64,000 nucleotides of DNA. It comes from Distichodus sexfasciatus (lineage: Eukaryota > Chordata > Actinopteri > Characiformes > Distichodontidae). The notes beneath the pieces were generated by a model, which was not told where the DNA came from, did no database searches, and saw nothing but the letters and a program-made list of their open reading frames with translations. The translations under genes were made by a program, and so were the position numbers. Positions 1 to 12,322 of the stretch are shown piece after piece (the first letter of the stretch is position 1; each line of letters opens with the position of its first letter). Location: contig JAVGVS010000056.1 of NCBI GenBank assembly GCA_032718565.1, positions 698,501 to 762,500 of the forward strand, read 5' to 3'.

Positions 1-90
1 GCAGTATTGTCTGCCGTGCCTTCATTCTGTATTAGGGTTGGGGACAAGAAAAGCCACACGAGTCAAGACCAAGACCAGTGTGTGTCGAGA

Positions 91-502
91 CCAATGCCAT
101 GTCCACACGTACACGGGTATTTCTGAAAACGGAGGTTTTTCTATGCGTTTTGGCCTTTCGTCCACACGTAAGCGGTGTTTTGGGTCAGTGAAAACGGAGG
201 TTTTTGAAAACTCCGGCCAAAGTGGCGATTTTTGAAAACTGTTTCTGCGTTTAGGTGTGGACAAGAAAAACGAAGATTTTGGAAAACGGACCGTTTCACG
301 TCACACTGTGCGCCACTCATATGACGTGACAGTATACGCCGTGTCTACATTAGGTTTTCAGCTACTATGCAACGCATGCTTTTGACAGCGTTTTTTGCGA
401 TTGTGTGTGGTAGGAGATATTTTTGAAAACGTGCTCGTGTGGACGCGATTTAAAAACAAAAAAACCCCAGAAATACCCATGTACATGTGGACATGGCCTT
501 GG
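91..502. mobile_element. Short inverted-repeat DNA element (MITE-like), ~412 bp
   Basis: The left end from 91 (CCAATGCCATGTCCACACGT) is matched in inverted orientation by the right end at 464-502 (ACATGTGGACATGGCCTTGG). The near-perfect terminal inverted repeats are about 35-40 bp. The interior is built of 'aaaacggagg'-type runs and has no coding capacity. This sequence type, with 'gtccacacgt' and 'gtgtggac' motifs, is a familiar dispersed fish DNA-transposon derivative. No clear target-site duplication is visible. Confidence 0.75.
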
Positions 503-2496
503 GCAAGATCAACACTCTAAAGGGCCTAGACGAGACTGGACCAATGCACGTTTTACACCACATGCCAAATAAGTGGAACACTCTAAATCTAAGCAACATT
601 AAACATGTTTATTCAATATTTCTCTCTTACATATCTATAATGAGGAAATCGCTCCACTGTAAGCAGTTATCCCAACTGATCACATCATATGTTAAACTCA
701 ACAAACCACAGTGGAGGAACACTCCTCAAGATCAAACTCACTGTTTTACTGGCTTGCAGAGTTGTTATTATGCAGAGACACATTATGGCTCAGTACTGTA
801 AAAAAAAAAAAAAAAAGGTTATTGCCAGGCGGAAACACTTTTTTATCCATTTGGTATCTGTCTGGATACCGAATGAAATTATTTGATAACAAGTTTTGAT
901 AAAGTTTTGGGTAATTTTGATCCGATTTGGACTCATTTTGGCCTATAAAATTAGCTGCTTTTGGCCTTTCTGGAAGAGAACTACATTTTTGCGGTTGATG
1001 GCGTTCCATATTAGAGTCGCGACGATAACACGGGTCTTTTTTACACAATTACTTCTGGTTTTGTGCACGGATTTACTCAGAAATAACTCCATACACAGAG
1101 GAATGGATATCATGTCCGGTAAGTTCAAAGTCGGTGTGACGGATTCTGACGGTGTGTGTGTGTGGTTTCTGTAAGTTAAGAGCGACCGATCTCGAGTCTC
1201 CCAAACACTATTCTGTGCCAAGGTATGAACGATGCTGAAATTTCTGATAGAATGGACGTATTTAAGAGAGGTGCAGTGTTTCTCAGTGTTCTTATTTATT
1301 TATAGGGTGCATCAGTGCAATCTCTCTCCTGCAGTTTATGTCTCTTTATTAACACATTTAAAGCCAGCACATTGACTGGTACGCCGCTAGTTGCAGCTTC
1401 CGCTAACTTCTGGTGTTGCCCCTCTTACTCTCCGTGTGGAAACAAAATTACGAACACGTTACAGTTCAACTGGGGCGCTGGTATTTTAGGTTTTGAAGAA
1501 CACGAGTCATTTGGCGTTTACTCAGAGTAGAAGCAAATTAAACGTTATCTCTGTAATGTTGCATTTAATGAAGGAGATGCGTCTGTCGTGTTCACGTAGT
1601 TTTCTCCGCAGACGCGCCGATTTCCACGAAACACCAGTACTGGAGTATAAAACACTTGTATTCTATTAATAGGTATTTGAAGATTTTAAGCCTTATATTT
1701 GAACTTTTATTTTAGGTAATTTGAGGTAATTATTTGTACATTTTAAAAGGCCAGTTGCACTTTAATTTGTATTATAAAGTTGTGATTATTTTTTTGTGGT
1801 TATATGTATCAGTGTTACATATACATTTTACTAAGCTATTTAAATTCATGTTTTTATAGGATATTATTTTACTATATGAACGTATGTAATGTTCAAACAG
1901 AGACTGGACGATAGAGAGACATATTAATCATTGCAGCCCTAAAAGTAGCGCAGTCGATTAGTCAACCCTCATTTCTCTCATGTCCCCCTTTGCTGCTTCT
2001 CTGCCTTAACATAAGTTCCCACAGCAAATTAAAGTAATGAGCCATGAACAAATTAATGTGAAACTTAAGTCTGATACCTTCAAACTAAATGTATTAATAA
2101 CATTAATAGATGTGATCACAATCAAATAAATAGGTTATTTACATAATACATATTAAAGTGAAAATCTTCTCCTTCCTGATTTACTGTTGCACTTAACTCA
2201 TGAGTAACTGAAACACAAGCACAAGATCCCTGACCTCGGCCCGGAGAAAGACAAGATTTACCTTTTGAAGCGCTGAGAGCAAAAACAGAAAAAATCTATT
2301 TTTTCGTCAAATTGAGATGGGTATTTGTTTTTGTACTTTAAATTGTATTTTTTTGTAGCGCTCTGTTCCGTGATAAGTTTAATAAGCCATATAAATAATA
2401 AACATTTGATATAAAGTATGTTTCGTGCATAGGTAATTCATTTTTCACATACTTATTATTATGTACATTATTTTTGATAATAAATCAATTTTTGCA

Positions 2497-2602
2497 ACAG
2501 AAAATCTCAGGAGCCACTTGGGAGCCGAAAGAGCCGGCTCTTTTTTAGTGACCCGAGTCATAAAAGCCTGCTCTCTTAAAAGAGCCGGAATTCCTATCAC
2601 TA
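2497..2602. mobile_element. hAT-like transposon end
   Basis: The segment carries the palindromic 'agccggctctttt' and 'aaaagagccggaattcc' motifs and ends in 'tatcacta', close to the CAGTGATGGGAATTCCGGCT type of terminus seen on non-autonomous hAT elements in fish. Only this end is clear; the other end was not found. Superfamily assignment is from memory of the terminal motif. Confidence 0.45.
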
Positions 2603-3963
2603 ATACCTGCAGCAAGAACACTTTTCATTGGTCAATTAAAAGAATTTTTCTCAGTGGTCACTTGCACACTACGACTGTATGAAAATGTGGCAACTGGTCC
2701 AATAGAGAGGAAAGCGCTTGCAAAACCGAAATCTCAGGCTTTGAGATTGAATATATTTTTTCCTTTTATATTCAGAATCTTACGTGAACGTCTCAAAGAT
2801 CTGCCGGTTGATGGCGATCGACAGGTTTACGACCCCTGCTTTACACTTACAGATGAACTATTAAGCATTACTATAAAAGCATTATATCCAGGCAGACAAT
2901 TGAAGTGATACTGCCCCTTCCTGTAGTGTTTTGCACTTTCAAAAATGTTCTACATTTTCATAATCAACATTTCTGATTTTGTTGACATCTAGTTAAATAT
3001 ATTGATCACAACCCAAAATGCCAAATGTCATAAGAACAACAACCATCTTCTCACATTATCCATAAGAAGATGTTTCATGTATTTTGTTCCAGGCCGGCTC
3101 CTTTAGGCCTGTTTGTTTATGTTGATTAGATTCTATTTTGCATGTTACAAATCCATTTGCTTAATTATTTGATTGAGCTGCTGAGTTCGTCAGGAACGTG
3201 CCAACAGTAAAATCGATCGAGAACACTCTTGGAAATTAAATGTTTTCCTGTTTTCTGGCGTATTTACGATATTAAAAGGCGCCCAGTCTTGACACTGAAA
3301 GCAAAACAAATTCACCTGTATTGACTAAGCGTATGAGTTTCCAGTGTGAGTGTCAAGCGTTCTGTTCTTTTCAGGACTGTGCTTCTTTTCTGTACATCAT
3401 TACACGCTCCCAAAGTTATAATGGAGGCTACGCACTGTGTCTGATGCGCTGTCAGATTGTGTCCCGTGCTGGAAATGGATTATAAAGCAGCACTTAATCA
3501 ATTTCCCCGAGCAAGACGAGAGAGAGAGGGAGAGACGTTTGCTGAGCTGCCGTCCTTGTACCGTCTCCCACCCTCGACGAAAAGTGAATGTAATTATGAC
3601 TTAATCTCGTAAATCTTTTACCACCGCACCCCCAAAAAAGATTTGCACCGACTTCACGGAGGATGTAGCTCCTTTTTTATTAGCTGAGAATGTTACGATT
3701 ATACTCCGTCAAAATAAACGGCTATATGGAACAATTTATGGGATGTGGGCAGATTGGACGGGGTTGTTTGTGACTTACTGTGTCAATGCAGAAAGATCCA
3801 TCAGAAGCGAGCAGCAAACTCAAGCAAGACTGTCAACTGCCTGAAGGTCATGTGAGCTGAGAAGGCGGTCTTCTGCACCAGCAACATGTGATGATTTGAG
3901 TAAGAGATTAGGAGAGTGATGGCTAGCTGCCTTGTGCAATATCACATTATGAGCAATCTCACA

Positions 3964-4110
3964 TTATGATCGGAAGGTCGCTGGTCTCGAATCCTCGACC
4001 GATTAAGGTACCACTGAGGTACTCACAAACTAGGTACCGTCCCCAAGCTGCCCATGTCAGCTGCTGACTGCTACTTCATGGATGGGACAAAAGAAGAGGT
4101 CACACTTCCA
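3964..4110 (+). repeat. SINE-B fragment abutting the EGF1 splice acceptor
   Basis: It matches the body of SINE-B (compare 30869-31098): a degenerate B-box region, 'ggtaccactgaggtact', 'ggtaccgtccccaag', then 'atggatggga' and 'gaggtcacac'. The tRNA-like head is missing. The fragment ends about 33 bp before the first acceptor AG at 4142-4143, so the pyrimidine tract of that acceptor starts almost directly after SINE-derived sequence. Confidence 0.75.
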
Positions 4111-4140
4111 TCAGTAACTCTCTTTCTTTCTCTCTCTTCG

Positions 4141-4149
4141 CAGTTGCAG
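4141..4149 (+). promoter_or_regulatory. ncan: Tandem splice acceptor (two CAGs 6 nt apart) at EGF1
   Basis: Two CAG acceptors lie in the same phase, at 4141-4143 and 4147-4149. The first follows the stronger CT-rich tract. The second gives a 114-bp exon, the usual length of a lectican EGF exon and the same as EGF2 here. Use of the first adds two residues (Val-Ala if the preceding exon ends in G) just before the EGF module. Both keep the frame. Confidence 0.6.
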
Positions 4150-4263
4150 ATGAAGACCCGTGTCACATGAATCCGTGTCTGCATGGGGGCAGCTGCCTGC
4201 GGGACGGCGAGCGTTACAGCTGCATCTGCCTGCAGGGCTACTCCGGGGAGAGCTGCGAGATTG
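4144..4263 (+). CDS. ncan: Neurocan EGF-like module 1 exon
   Basis: This exon encodes one EGF-like module of the lectican core protein, an extracellular matrix chondroitin-sulfate proteoglycan of the nervous system. Read in phase 1, it gives DEDPC-HMNPC-LHGGSC-LRDGERYSC-IC-LQGYSGESCEI, with six cysteines in EGF spacing. It lacks the D-x-D/N calcium-binding start seen in EGF2. The exon ends with a phase-1 G followed by the donor GTGAGT at 4264. The start is 4144 or 4150 because of the tandem acceptor. Two EGF modules before a lectin domain fit neurocan, versican or aggrecan rather than brevican, which usually has one. The neurocan call rests mainly on the exons that follow. Phase 1-1 means that skipping would not change frame. 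Confidence 0.88.
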
Positions 4264-4743
4264 GTGAGTGAGTAAACGAGTGAAGGGAACGAGGGCAGAG
4301 ATTCGAGGCTCAAGGGCTGTTGAAAGAGGATAAGAGCAAACGACTGCTAAGCCGCGCTCGCCGAGTACGATAACGATCTAATTTATAGTGATGTGGCCAG
4401 TGATGATGGTGATTACACAGATGATGACAATGAAGACAATGATCGCAGCAATGCTGTGACAAGGGGATAATGTTGCCTACGCGCTCATTTCTGTAGGGTT
4501 ATTTTTGGCAGTGGCTTGTCATTTACTGGTTGTGCAGGGCTAGGGAAGAAGGCAGCTGTACTGTTTTAGTAGGAAACCTGGCATGGAGTAAATATCTGAT
4601 CACATCTCCCATGAAATATGATATTAATATGTAATGAGTGTTGTCATTTGGTAGTTTATCCTTTTAAGGGCACAAATAAAATCCACTGTTTAATTTAAAT
4701 AAACTTTTGTACTTTATTTTTCATGTTAGCTTAACGAGGACTC

Positions 4744-5098
4744 GGGCGGCATGGTGGCGCAGTTCTTAGCGCTGCCGCTTCACAGCAAGAAGGCCCGGTT
4801 CTGGGTTCTGTGTGGAGTTTGCATGCTCTCCCCATGTTCGTGTGGATTTCCTCCAGGTGCTTTGGTTTCCTCCCACAGTCCAAAAACCATGCTATGTAGG
4901 TTAATTGGCGACTCTAAATTGGCCCCGTAAGGTGTGAATGTGAGTGTGAATGAGTGTGTGTGCCCCGCGGTGTGTTGGCGCCTGCTCAGGGTTGTTCCCG
5001 CCTTGGGCCCCTGTGGTTCCCGGGATGGGCTCCGGTCCCCACCGCGACCCCAGTTGGGATTGAGCGGTTCGGATAATGAATGAATGAATTAATTAATG
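4744..5098 (+). repeat. SINE-A, tRNA-like, near full length
   Basis: It starts with a GGGCGGCATGGTGGCGCAG head resembling a tRNA A box. A 'gtgtggagtttgcatgctc' body follows, then a 'ttaattggcgactctaaattggcc' block, and the tail is 'ggttcggataatgaatgaatgaatt'. Other copies show a B box (ggttcgaaccc); here that region is altered. The same element recurs at 19342, 39499, 40185, 42145 and 62146, all on the + strand. Confidence 0.85.
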
Positions 5099-5517
5099 AG
5101 GACTGCACACGACATATTAAGGAAAATCTTAGCCGTCTGGAAAATATGTTGAATATCCAAACTGGTATTGATCTTAAAAACCCCATATTGGTCTGTCTTG
5201 AGTAGAAAATGGGAATTGACTGTTTTGATCAGTAGTGACGTTATTGGCTCAGAACAGATTTGTGTATTTTAGCCTATTTCTTGAGATGGGTCAGCAGATT
5301 GGAGAAGGTGAAACTCTGCTCCGATTGAGGGGTTTGTAGTCTGTGACTCTCTGGGTGAAACCCACCACAGCACAGGTGAGGCTCTCTGCTGTGAACAGCT
5401 GCTTTTAGTCAGGACCAGAATGCTGCGTGACCAGTACAAGACGGCCCGTTTTTTAAAGATAGGGAAAGAAAAAAAAACTTGAGAGGAAGGAAGCAATGAA
5501 GATTATGAAAAGAGCTT

Positions 5518-5870
5518 TTTGAACGTGAAGTTGCCAGGTGGAGGAGATAATAACGCACGTGATAAGTATGTTTTCAGCCTTTCAAAAATGTCTTTTAATG
5601 AAAGTGTAGCGGCTCTGGAAATCCAGACTGATAATATAGATTAACTGCCGTTCACTTCCATTGTGACTTTTGCTCTTGCATTTGGGTTGTGGCTTTTGCA
5701 TTTGTGTTGTAGCTTTTGGCTTTTCCGTTTGTAGCTTTTCTCTTGTGGCTTTTGCATTTGTAAAACTGCTTTTTGAATGTATAGCTTCAGGATGGAAGAG
5801 ATAATTGCGGATGTGAAAGGGATGTTTACTTTCAGAGAAATTGCACGTCTTTTAATGAAAGAGAATGAGA
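5518..5870. repeat. Local duplication with an internal GCTTTTGCATTTG array
   Basis: Two similar blocks, about 5518-5605 and 5775-5870, share 'tttttgaa', 'gagataat' and 'tcttttaatgaaag' with a period near 257 bp. Between them, 5665-5765 holds a degenerate tandem repeat of 'gtggcttttgcatttg'-like units. It is diverged and non-coding. Confidence 0.55.
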
Positions 5871-7749
5871 AAAAAATATAGCAGATGTAAACTACATTCT
5901 CCAAATCTAACACTACCCACAAGTGTGTAGAAGTTAATTTGTACAAATTAAATTCTGACGTTTCCACGTCTAAACATGAGTAGAGGTTTGGATGTTCACA
6001 AGCCCACAGAACATACACCAACATACTCTATTACAATGAAAATGATTTTGTGTTTGGGAAAAGCTGAGGATTTATTAATTACATGACAGCCGTCATCCGA
6101 GTGCGTATGTGTCTCACCGTCAGAGGTCACAGCTGTGTTGTGTTGAGTCAGAGAGCATTAAGTCGGCATTATTACGCTTCTCATTATCAGTTCCACCACA
6201 CACCGGCCGCACAATCAATACATGAATTATGTTAACTAATATAGGCAGAAAGGACACTCCATCCATCTGTGTTGCTCGGCTGCCAATAAGTGCTGACGTC
6301 GGAATGCTAACCGCTTCTCTTATTAACCACACACACAGAAACACAGACATTTTGGGGGCATCATTAGTATTTATAGATACTAATCACTTTACATTGAAGC
6401 TCCGACTTTTTTTATTATTGATGTTTTATTATTTTGGGATATTCTGCCTTCCTCTGGGAGATTGTGTAATTAGATTTTTTCCCCTTTCTGATGGTTGGTG
6501 GAGCTTCTGCAAGGCAATTTTGTGACACTGCCATGTGGGGTATTAATTACTGCTAACGGCAATCGGGTTAATTGCGTATTACTGTGAACACTTGACCAGA
6601 TTTGTTCAGACTTCACGCTTGCTTTGTCTAGTCTATGGTTTTAAGGAGGAGAAAGCAATGAGTTATGATAAAGGAAGAGGCAGTTAGGTTAATTTCACTA
6701 CGTTCCTTTCTCTCTCCTTTTCTGTTTCAAAGTACGTATTCTTGTGTGTTGTTGTGTTTTCGCACACCTGTTTTACATCATCACTCAATGCCCAAGTACA
6801 GTTCCAAAACTCAAGAACAGACGGAAAAGATGTTCTCGCTCTGCCCAATATCAAAAACATCGGATGCGTCCTCGCCAATGGTTCCATGAGTCATAGCCAA
6901 GGCCGAATTATCTATAGACTTGATCGGGCAAGTGCCCAGAGGCCCCATCATTTAGCACAAGTAGACCTTAAAATATCTTTTCATCATTTTTTATATTATT
7001 TATATTGTGCTGCACGTATCATTCAAAAGTACGCCATAAAATACACACATTTAAAGCAGCTTTATGTAAGATTGTGGCCAAACTGGTACTACTGTCAAAT
7101 TCAAAATACTGTAGCACGCTGTTTCCCCTCCCCTCTCCCCCAGACTCGAGGTTGCCACATAGGTTGTCAGATCATCATATTTGGCCACTAGTGTCTAATG
7201 TTACGCTTGGTATTGCCATATTTAGCGTGCTAATGTTTGCACTGTTACCACACTGTCTGAGCGTAACACGATGCTGATGTTAGCCATCACAAGTCGCCGT
7301 TTTAGTTTCTCAAACAATTCAGCCGGTTCGATGAACCCTGCACGTGGGCTACAATCTGTGATCCATGAGTAACGTTATTCAACTCAGAAACTGTGTGCTT
7401 AAACATGCCGTTAGTAGAGGACATTTGAATAACTCCACCCTCTTATCTGAGAAGCTCCGCCCACCAGGTAGAACTGCTAGCGCTTCCTGATCCGCCATGT
7501 TTTCTTGCAAGCGCTAGCGTATGAACCACAGTGAAGGAGTCTACCGGCGGAGTGTTGTGTTCAACATGTTTGGCTGTATGGATGGTCTGTTAGCAGCAGA
7601 CGTGTTGATTATTTTCACGTGAGGTAAACTCTCGCCGTGCTGTCTACACTACACCCCAGTTCCGGAGTGGGACGTGTGTGGGCAGCAGCAGCTCATTTGC
7701 ATTTAGGAATACTAATGAGGAACAGCCTGATCTGAAAGGGACTGAAATA

Positions 7750-8061
7750 GATGGATTCCGGAGAAATATCTTCACGCTAGTCAACGAGTGGATTTACCGT
7801 AAATATTGGAGTAGAGCGGTCAAAACCGAAACTTTTAACATTCTGCTGGAATTGAATTCCTCACCTCAAGAAAGTCACGTTTTTAGGATGGAAAGGGTAA
7901 GTTTTTCAGCCAAATTTATTCACAACAGTACAGTATAGACCTTCCACTGTTTCAAAACACTAAAACCAAAAAATCCCAAATTTTACCCCACGCAACATAA
8001 ACGGTCGTTTTCTCGGAAACCTCCGTTGCAACAAGCGACTGGTTTTGCCGTGGAGGGTCAC
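7750..8061 (+). mobile_element. MITE-1 copy 1, 3' half only
   Basis: It shares 'gatggattc..gagaaatatcttcacg' through to the right terminus 'agcgactggttttgccgtgg' with the complete copy at 29864-30478. The left half and left terminal repeat are absent. An open frame crosses the element and its left flank (7678-7938). The part inside the element is also open in the 29864 copy, but it matches no protein I know. Confidence 0.85.
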
Positions 8062-8301
8062 AATTTATACTGGACAATGAGTTCAGGTGTCAATTTTTAC
8101 ATACACGTTTACGTTAAAGTAAACAACACTGAGATAATCAGCTGGACATAAAATACTGTAAATCACATTTGGTGTTTTCTCCGTTCTTCTGTTGCTGTGA
8201 GTTCGTTCTTGTAAGACAAGTTAACCAGAATATTCATACCAGCAGCTCAAATACATTCTTTGTATTTTTCTCCTTCCCTCTGCATTTTTGTGCTGGAATG
8301 T

Positions 8302-8395
8302 GTTTAAAGCAATGCCACTTTCCCCGTGCAAAACAGCAGGATGAGATTATGGAACTAGAGCACTGACTTTGATCAAGACTGATTGCACGCCTCAA
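8302..8395 (+). repeat. Dispersed repeat, copy a
   Basis: The sequence around 'gcaaaacagcaggatgagattatgga' and 'gactgattgca' is similar to 12228-12322 in the same orientation. The element class is unknown. Immediately downstream lies a (CT)n tract. Confidence 0.55.
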
Positions 8396-8440
8396 ATAAA
8401 AAGCACATCTCAGATTATTATTGCCAGTCTATTCACTGCT

Positions 8441-8456
8441 GTCTCTCTCTCTCCCC

Positions 8457-8487
<31 letters not shown>
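8441..8487 (+). repeat. (CT)n microsatellite
   Basis: An interrupted CT dinucleotide run of about 47 bp. Confidence 0.95.
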
Positions 8488-9131
8488 GTGCACCCAGGCA
8501 AATTGGCACAGAGGTCTAGCGAGGCCCATATTTTAAAAATGCGCCATGTCTTAGCGCTGCACCTTAGCGGTGCGTACCGTATCCTCGGAGGCTGTCCCCG
8601 GGACTCGAGTTGTACTCAGCAATTATTTGGGAAGAGGCGTTTAGGATCCCTGCATAATGTATAGACTGCCTTACCGCTGGGCATTAAGCGCTGAAACATT
8701 TATGAGGTAAGCAGCGAGCGTCCACCGGGAACTGGATTTTTTTTTTTTTTCCATCGCCAGACGCTCACCGTGTCTGCGGCTTGGCTGCCTTATAGCAAAA
8801 CAATCGAATAAAAAGCAGCCGGAAGCCGGTCTCACCTTAGGATTGGAAAAATTGCAATTAGCGATGATTCTCAGTAGCAGAATTACTTTTAAAACATTAA
8901 TATTTTTGCCCCCACACAGACACACTAAGGTGGCGTTAAACAGGTGTTTCTAATGCACTGTGAAAAAGTCACTGTAAATTTACAGTATAATAGTATAACA
9001 GCTGTCAGACGTATTCTATATTTCTACAGCAATTTGATATTTTTTCAGTATTGTGTTGCTGTGTTGCCTGCTGCAAATATTTGAAACACTACTTTTGCGC
9101 GACTTTTCACTAAAAGGTTTAGGTTTCACTA

Positions 9132-9892
9132 AGGGGGTCTTCACACCTGCCTTGTTTAGTTTGCTTAAAACCCAAGTTCATACCGTACCGAGACCCAGCT
9201 GAAGAGGTGGTCTCGCTTCGGTTCCAAACCAACTCTGGTACGGTTCTTTTAAGGTGTGAAAGCAGCCCGATCTCGATCCGACCCAGTTGCACCCGTCGTT
9301 GTCGCGCATTACAGGAAATGATTGAATGAAACTACACAACACACACAGACGTGTACAGCCAGTGCTAGAAATGAGCCGTGAAACTCCGATGAGAGCTCTC
9401 CTTCGCGGTCGTCTTGCAGCGCGTCTTCACCGTTGCTAAATTACTAACGTCATATTGTAAAACTGACGTTGCATCAAACGCTCTTGATGATCAAACATTT
9501 CTGCAAACATATGTAACTGCATAAACCACATCGCTGTAAGGACAAGGAGAACAACACAGAAAAATTCCTTGCATCGTGGTGCATTCTTGGCAGCTGTGAG
9601 ATGGAGTCAGAGGATGGGGTCCATGAAGATGAAATCAAGAATCTGTGGTCATATTTATCAAAATTTATATCCTCAAAAGGCTGAAAAAGAAACAAAAAAA
9701 TGAAGTTCAAAACACTCCAAAATGTCACAGAAACCTTATAGTGATTTGATATTACATTGTAATAAATATATAGAGTTTCAAATGTTTCTCAGATTAATTT
9801 GACCTTAAAGCAGGAGTGTGGCTGTAGCGTCGTTATTAGCTTGTAGCTTGAAAAGGTACAGTTTTGTTTATGAGTAACTTCCCCCAAGACTT
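9132..9892. mobile_element. Composite of decayed DNA transposons
   Basis: 9132-9280 begins 'gggggtcttcacacctgcc' and carries the 'aaggtgtgaaagc' motif of a fish short DNA element. From about 9560 the sequence shares 'ttggcagctgtgagatggagtc' with 14430, 24495 and 59285. It ends at 'gtagcttgaaaaggtac ... taacttcccccaagact', resembling the CAGTGTTGGGGAAGTTAC type of hAT terminus. Boundaries are uncertain. Confidence 0.5.
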
Positions 9893-11689
9893 GTTTTCGA
9901 GTTAAATAAATGGAGCGTTAAAACTGACAGTATCCATCTTCCAGTCAGCTTTTCAGACTAGACAGAGAAAACGACATTAACCTGCAGCGGCTGTTTATTG
10001 AGTGAGGGTCAACAAATCAGTTTTGTTTTCAAGAGGACGTAGAAAGAAGTTACCTCGAGGTCGCCGTGTTCCCGTTCTGAGGAAGAAACAAGTATAGCAG
10101 GAGGAATACTGCTGCTGTCCATCAGTTTTACAAAGCTGCCTTCGGGGAGAACGACAGACGCTTATGCACACTCATTTCTCTCGGGTCTGGTCTGGGTCGG
10201 GGACAAAAACGAGCAGGTTATTAGACGCTTCCGTTCGTTTGGTTAAACTGCGAGTGCCAAAGGCGACAATTTCTTCTCCATTCTGAAGATAAAATGGGAA
10301 AAGGACTTGCACAGCGTGTACATGCTCTCTGGCATTGTCTTCATCTGTTTCTCCGTCTTTTCTTTTAGCTGAAAAAAAAAACTACCATAGATTTTGAGCT
10401 AGTGCTCGTTGATGACTGTCGCTGATTAAATCACGATACGATTATATCGACTCAGCAGACAGTGGCTCAGTTTTGGTTGATATCACAAAGTCTGTTACAA
10501 TACGTTTTAAAATTGATTCAGTTCAAGAGATAAACATTGTTATGAGACAATATCAAGTGCTGATTTAACACAATCACTTCAGAACCGACACAGACGAAAG
10601 ACAGAAATGTGCGTAATTCCTCTGTTAATACAAAAATCCCAAATTAAAACAACCGGCGTATTTTCTAGTTTTCATAAACGCCACAGAAGAAAATCACGAG
10701 TGTGGTGTCGGTCGCTATTGTTCTTCTCCAGTTTGCTGCAGACAAACACAAAAATGCCAACATCCCACGCAATGGAAATACTTCACCTGACCTGGTTTCA
10801 ACATGCTTCTTTTTCATCACTAATTCAAAAAATATAGTTCTATAAAAATCACATGCCGTTTAAAAACAAGCACATAAAAGTGTAAACAGCAAATTACAAG
10901 TCATATGTTAAATGTTATATACAATCTGATGATATACAGTATATATATCGCAAATGCAAAAAGACAATCCCATCACTGTATTTGTGTTTTTTCTCCACTT
11001 GACTGCTGCTGCAATATTTGCACCTATCATTACACACCTCGTAACTAAACTGCAGATTTCCCTTTATACAGTACCTCTAGTTTAGAGTTTACATTTATAT
11101 ATTATATATATTGTAGTATGTTCATATATACGCTTACTGTGTCCTTTATACACTGTAAAAACTGGAGCCACATCGTCTCGTCTCTCTATATACTACATTT
11201 ACAAAAACTAAATGGAAGCTGTCTATGAGTAAAATTGGTCTTAAATGTCTAGTTTAATGACCAGTTAAAACCAGATTTTTTCTTCACGATCATGTGGTCA
11301 CTAACATTATTATGATTGCATCCTCCAACAGTTTTTGCACTAGAAACGGCCTTCCAACTGTAAAACGTCAGTGCTATAGCGGCGTGTTGCTCTCATTCAC
11401 GTTTTTTGGCTACGTGCACCTGTTTGCGAGTTATGTCCCTTTTTCCTTTATTTGTTTGTTATTTTTGAGAAGCCCCCTTGTGTTCAATGACTAAATGTTG
11501 CCGAGTGCATTATGAACGGTTCAGTTTGCATCATAAACGGGAATTCGTTATGTGATTCCGTCATTATCTCTAACCCTAATCCTCTTGCTGCAAAAAAATG
11601 GTCGCTTTTGCATTCTCTTGCGAAAAGGCCTCTAATTTATTGTTGCTGCTTTATTTTTTATGTTTTTTGTTGATTTTTACTTGGAGACA

Positions 11690-11914
11690 GGCCTCATTCA
11701 CCAATAATTGTTCTTAAATTTGTTCTTAAGAGTCTCAAGGCATTTAAATAGCATGATATTATACTAAAGAAAACACAGTAAGCCAATGTTTTGCAGTAAA
11801 ATGTGAGTGCTCTTCACCGTTTATAGATTCAGTTCTTAACTAAGAGCAAATCTCAAGTATGAACGCGATGGTGAACGCTTAAGAACAATTAAGAGCGGTT
11901 TGGTGAATGAGGCC
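11690..11914. mobile_element. Small inverted-repeat element (MITE), 225 bp
   Basis: The left end GGCCTCATTCACCAA is a perfect 15-bp inverted match to the right end TTGGTGAATGAGGCC. Further inward 'ttgttcttaa' and 'ttaagaacaa' also pair. The interior is AT-rich and non-coding. No target-site duplication is obvious. Confidence 0.85.
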
Positions 11915-12227
11915 CATTGATTCTATGTCTATCTGTTTCATCCCTTTAATCGGAGGCCCATTTTCGTGGATTTAAAAACCACCAGTAACCAACAGGCCAC
12001 ATGTCTTGTCAGCACTTTAATCAGGTCTGTACCTCCTGAATTTGTGCTTCTCGTTCACATGCTCGAGCAGATCTACCAACATTTAAGACCAGCACAAATC
12101 TTTTTGGGGCTAAAAACAGCAGCGTAAAAGCAGCTCAGAATTTAAAGGTGCACTAAACCTTTAGCACACCCTGATTTATCAGTTCGGTTTAGGTTGCTGT
12201 CCGTGCCGTAAAAACTTAACGCACATG

Positions 12228-12322
12228 CATTTAAAGGAGCATCAGTTTCACTGCGCAAAACAGCAGGAGGAGATTGTGGAAATAAAATACTGACTGGTTT
12301 AGCAGGACTGATTGCATGTCTT
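12228..12322 (+). repeat. Dispersed repeat, copy b
   Basis: Similar to 8302-8395, sharing 'gcaaaacagcagga.gagatt.tgga' and 'gactgattgca'. Not classified. Confidence 0.55.

Larger units (their letters stand above)
1..4143 (+). other. ncan: Intron upstream of the EGF1 exon (5' part outside window)
   Basis: No exon is recognisable before the EGF1 acceptor. The large glycosaminoglycan-attachment exon and the Ig/link exons expected 5' of EGF1 in lecticans are not here, because no long Ser/Thr/Glu-rich frame is present. The stretch holds an inverted-repeat element (91-502), an A-run near 800, AT-rich sequence around 1640-1880, an hAT-like end (2497-2602), a short GA-rich patch near 3520-3536 and a SINE-B fragment (3964-4110). 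In 503-2496 and 2603-3963 I see nothing else I can name. Confidence 0.7.
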
